Positions 7,109 through 9,361 of a stretch of DNA of 9,361 nucleotides are shown in pieces (positions within the stretch are counted from its first letter, which is position 1; every line of letters begins with the position of its first letter). The notes below the pieces were generated by a model that saw nothing but the letters and a program-made list of their open reading frames with translations, had not been told where the DNA came from and ran no database searches. The DNA comes from Kitasatospora phosalacinea. Lineage in GTDB: Bacteria > Actinomycetota > Actinomycetes > Streptomycetales > Streptomycetaceae. Location: positions 1 to 9,361 of the forward strand of contig NZ_JNWZ01000116.1 of assembly GCF_000716545.1 (NCBI RefSeq), written 5' to 3'. A program made the translations under genes and the position numbers.

Positions 7109-8410
7109 TCAGTTGGCGTAGTAGTTGTTGCTCTTCAGGTTCGCGTCGATCTGGTCCGCGGCCTGGGAGAGCGTCTTCTTCGGGTCGGCGCCGGCCAGGA
7201 TGTCCTTGGCGGTCTTCTCGAAGACGGAGGAGATGTACGGGTAGGCGGGCGTGACGGGCCGCACCACGGCGAACTTGCGGGCTTCCTGGGTGAAGACCTC
7301 GTAGGGGCCGCCGGGCTGGTAGCCGGGGATCTGCGCGGAGGCGGCGGCGGTGGCCGGGATGGTGCCGGTGGCCTTGGCGAAGTCCACGAAGTACTGGTTC
7401 TTGCGCGAGAACTTCAGGTACTCCTGGGCGCCGGCCTTGTTGCCGCAGGTGGCGCTCATGCCCCACTGCCAGGACGCGCCGCCGATCTTGGGGCCCTGCC
7501 CGAAGTCGACGGGCGGCAGGATCGCCAGGTCGTCGCCGAGCTTCTCGGCGTTCTTCGCCGCGTCCCAGCTGCCGTCCCACTCGATGGCGGACTTGCCGTT
7601 GAGGAAGTCGTCGTTGGGGCTGGTGCCGGACTTCTGCGCCATGTACCCGTTGGTGACCAGGGAGCGGAACCAGGTGGCCCAGGCGACGGCCTCGGGCCCG
7701 TCGAGCACGCCCTTGGCGCTCTTGTAGTCGGAGCGGTCGACGAGGTCGCCGCCGAAGCTCTGCAGCTGCGGGGAGTAGGCGTAGGGCCACCACTCGCCGC
7801 TGCCGCCGGTGCCCATCTCCAGCGGCTGTTCGAACGTGCCGCTCGCCTTGAGGGCGGCGAGGGCCGCGGTGAACTCGTCCGAGCTCCAGGGCTTGTCGAT
7901 GGTGGGGATGCGGATGCCGTGGGCCTGCAGCACCGACTTGCGGGCGAACATCGTCAGCGCGACGTCGTAGTGGCCGAAGGCGTAGAGCTTGTCGTCGTAG
8001 GTGCCGACGGTACTCGGCAGCTGGTCGGCGACCGCGGTCTCGCTGCCGCTCATGTCCAGGGGCGCCAGGTAGCCGCCCCAGGCCCAGTTGGGCACGTTGG
8101 GCCCGTCGGCGTCGAGGATGCACGGCAGCTTCTTGGCGGAGGCCGCGGCGACCACGGCGTCGTTGTAGGAGCCCTGCGGGAACGCCTGGATCTTGACCTT
8201 GTACTTGCCCTGGCCGGCGTTGAAGTCGTCGACGATCTGCTGGACGACCTTGTACTCGGCGGCGTTCCCGGCGTTGTGCGTCCACAGGGTCAGGGTGTCG
8301 CCGTCCGCGCCCGAGCCGGACCCGCTGCTCCCGGAGCAGCCGGCGAGCACGGTGGCCGCGGTGACGATGGCTACACTGGTGGCCGCGAGGCGCTTGACCT
8401 TCGATCTCAT
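7109..8410 (-). CDS. ABC transporter sugar-binding lipoprotein (CUT1 solute-binding protein)
   Basis: A 433-residue protein with a classic lipoprotein signal: basic MRSKVKR, a hydrophobic run, and lipobox LAGC with Cys25, then a Ser/Gly linker (GSSGSGSG). It should be processed by signal peptidase II and anchored on the outside of the membrane. The mature part starts with LTLWTHNAGN and shows family-1-type binding-protein features such as the FLNGKSAIEWDGSWD and PYISSVFEKTAKDIL stretches. Trp-rich parts (NWAWGGY, GEWWPYAY, SWQWGM) are plausible sugar-stacking residues. Start ATG 8410 is supported by GGAG (8416-8419) at 5-nt spacing. As the first transport gene of the cluster it defines import specificity; a fructo-oligosaccharide or other fructoside is inferred from the GH32 neighbours, not read from the sequence. 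Confidence 0.93.
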   Translation of the reverse strand: MRSKVKRLAATSVAIVTAATVLAGCSGSSGSGSGADGDTLTLWTHNAGNAAEYKVVQQIVDDFNAGQGKYKVKIQAFPQGSYNDAVVAAASAKKLPCILDADGPNVPNWAWGGYLAPLDMSGSETAVADQLPSTVGTYDDKLYAFGHYDVALTMFARKSVLQAHGIRIPTIDKPWSSDEFTAALAALKASGTFEQPLEMGTGGSGEWWPYAYSPQLQSFGGDLVDRSDYKSAKGVLDGPEAVAWATWFRSLVTNGYMAQKSGTSPNDDFLNGKSAIEWDGSWDAAKNAEKLGDDLAILPPVDFGQGPKIGGASWQWGMSATCGNKAGAQEYLKFSRKNQYFVDFAKATGTIPATAAASAQIPGYQPGGPYEVFTQEARKFAVVRPVTPAYPYISSVFEKTAKDILAGADPKKTLSQAADQIDANLKSNNYYAN

Positions 8411-8454
8411 GGTTTCTCCGTTTTCATGGGGCGGGTCCTGGAAGGGCCTCGCCG

Positions 8455-8477
8455 GGCGACCGGTGTCGACGGTCGCC
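8455..8477 (-). terminator. Short hairpin after the second repressor gene
   Basis: A perfect 8-bp inverted repeat (8455-8462 with 8470-8477) and 7-base loop lies about 28 bp downstream of the repressor stop and about 45 bp before the binding-protein start. It may be a terminator separating the repressor from the transport genes, or a regulator-binding site; sequence alone does not decide. Confidence 0.4.
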
Positions 8478-8479
8478 GT

Positions 8480-8496
8480 GGTGATGTTGCTTCACC
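8480..8496. promoter_or_regulatory. Possible operator upstream of the transporter operon
   Basis: GGTGATGTTGCTTCACC has matching 5-base ends (GGTGA/TCACC) and one further matching pair nearer the centre, an imperfect dyad of the size bound by LacI-type dimers. It lies 70-86 bp upstream of the binding-protein start and just after the repressor stop, a plausible site for control by one of the two repressors. The dyad lacks the symmetrical central CG usual for LacI operators. I could not identify a convincing -35/-10 pair in 8411-8505. Confidence 0.3.
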
Positions 8497-8505
8497 GTCC
8501 CGGGG

Positions 8506-9361
8506 TCAGAGCCGGGGCGGTGGGGCGACCGAGTCCCTGGGGACCAGCGGGCAGTGCAGCGTCTCCTGGCTGCGCGGGGCGCCCGCCGGTTCCGGTGCGT
8601 CGATCACGGCTTGGAGTTGTGCGATGGCCCGTACGCCCATCTCGTAGTGCGGCAGGGCGACGGTGCTCAGCGCGGGGAAGAGGTTCTCGCTGATGAGTTC
8701 CTGGTTGTCGAACCCGATCACCGACAGGTCCCCCGGGACGGTGAGTCCGAGTTCGGCGGCGGCCCGGTAGGCGCCCATCGCCATGCGGTCGGTGAAGCAG
8801 AACAGCGCGGTGGGCCGGTGCGCGGTGGCGAGCAGCCGGCGCGCGGCGCGGTAGCCGCCCGGGGCGTCGGAGCGGTCGGCGGCCACCAGCGCGGGGTCGA
8901 AGCCGATGCCGGCCTCGGCGAGTGCGCCGCGGTAGCCGGCCAGCCGCCCCCGGGTGGCGGGGATGTCGTCGGAGTTGGTGACGAACCCGATCCGCCGGTG
9001 GCCGTGGTCCAGCAGTTCCCGGGTGGCCGTGCGGCCGCCCTGCTCCTCGTCGGGGACGACCGAGGAGAACGCCGGGTCGTGCGAGCGGGCGTCCAGCAGG
9101 ACGGTGGGGACCGAGCGCAGTTGCTCGGGCACCTCCACGTTCCGGTGGTACATCGAGGCGTAGAGGATCCCGTCGACCCGGTGCTGGAGCAGCAGGTCGA
9201 TCTCCTTGTGCTCCAGCTCCCGGTCGTTGCCGGTGTTCAGCATGAGCAGCAGCAGGCCGCGCTCGGCGGCGGCCTCCTGGGCGCCCTTGATGATCCGTCC
9301 GGCGTGCGGCGTGGTGGCGATCTCGTCGCTGAGGAAGCCGACGGTGTAGGAGCGGCTCAGC
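8506..9361 (-). CDS. LacI-family transcriptional repressor, 5'-truncated by the window
   Basis: The frame stays open to the right edge: before the ATG at 9243 it continues upstream as YTVGFLSDEIATTPHAGRII, which is the start of a LacI effector-binding domain. The ATG is therefore internal, and the HTH lies outside the window. About 284 residues are visible, nearly the whole ligand domain, with HRVDGILYASMYHRN, SVVPDEEQGG, TALFCFTDRMAMGAYRA, VPGDLSVIGFDNQE and LSTVALPHYEMG. It is paralogous to the repressor at 2621 and shares the same landmarks (ASMY, PDE, VPGD.SV..FD, ALPHYEMG). It ends normally in PRDSVAPPPRL, without the tail seen in the other copy. It lies directly upstream of, and co-oriented with, the binding-protein gene (95-bp gap), so it likely controls the import operon, with a fructoside as inferred effector. 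Confidence 0.93.
   Translation of the reverse strand, partial: LSRSYTVGFLSDEIATTPHAGRIIKGAQEAAAERGLLLLMLNTGNDRELEHKEIDLLLQHRVDGILYASMYHRNVEVPEQLRSVPTVLLDARSHDPAFSSVVPDEEQGGRTATRELLDHGHRRIGFVTNSDDIPATRGRLAGYRGALAEAGIGFDPALVAADRSDAPGGYRAARRLLATAHRPTALFCFTDRMAMGAYRAAAELGLTVPGDLSVIGFDNQELISENLFPALSTVALPHYEMGVRAIAQLQAVIDAPEPAGAPRSQETLHCPLVPRDSVAPPPRL

Noticed and set aside
6659..8647. Long + strand open frame (about 660 codons) opposite the binding-protein gene
   Set aside because: Low-complexity Gly/Val/Leu-rich shadow of a lipoprotein gene with a clear signal peptide and ribosome site.
9241..9243. ATG as the start of the second repressor
   Set aside because: The upstream codons to the window edge encode the conserved beginning of the LacI ligand domain, so the gene extends outside the window.

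Overview
The window is very GC-rich, with C/G-dominated third codon positions, GTG and TTG starts, and hairpin terminators that lack a U tract. Together with the protein families present, this points to a high-GC actinomycete, most likely Streptomyces or a close relative. All recognisable content belongs to one carbohydrate-utilisation locus for beta-fructosides (levan, inulin, fructo-oligosaccharides or sucrose-type sugars). I see no RNA gene, mobile element or CRISPR array.

Left part, + strand: the 3' portion of a large multimodular GH32 glycosidase (1-2441, 5' end outside the window), a 17-bp hairpin terminator, then a LacI-family repressor (2621-3814). Middle and right part, - strand, read from right to left: a second LacI-family repressor (8506 to beyond 9361, its DNA-binding end outside the window), a lipoprotein sugar-binding protein (7109-8410), two CUT1-type ABC permeases (6100-7032 and 5193-6098), and a GH32 enzyme without a visible export signal (3663-5117). 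The last four genes have operon-like spacing: 76 bp with a hairpin, then 1 bp, then 75 bp.

Inferred working model: the large GH32 protein, with accessory carbohydrate-binding-like modules, is probably secreted and cuts a fructan outside the cell. The lipoprotein and two permeases import the released fructosides. The short GH32 enzyme hydrolyses them in the cytoplasm. No ATP-binding subunit is encoded here; in streptomycetes such CUT1 importers commonly use the shared ATPase MsiK encoded elsewhere. The two repressors are clearly paralogous and probably sense related fructose-containing ligands.

The points most worth a second look are the Asp-to-Glu change at the expected nucleophile of the large GH32 enzyme; the about 50-residue C-terminal tail of the first repressor, which is antisense to the 3' end of the convergent GH32 gene; and the hairpin between the binding-protein and permease genes, whose loop contains an alternative start codon. 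The system as a whole looks like a recognisable fructan locus rather than a wholly new kind of system.
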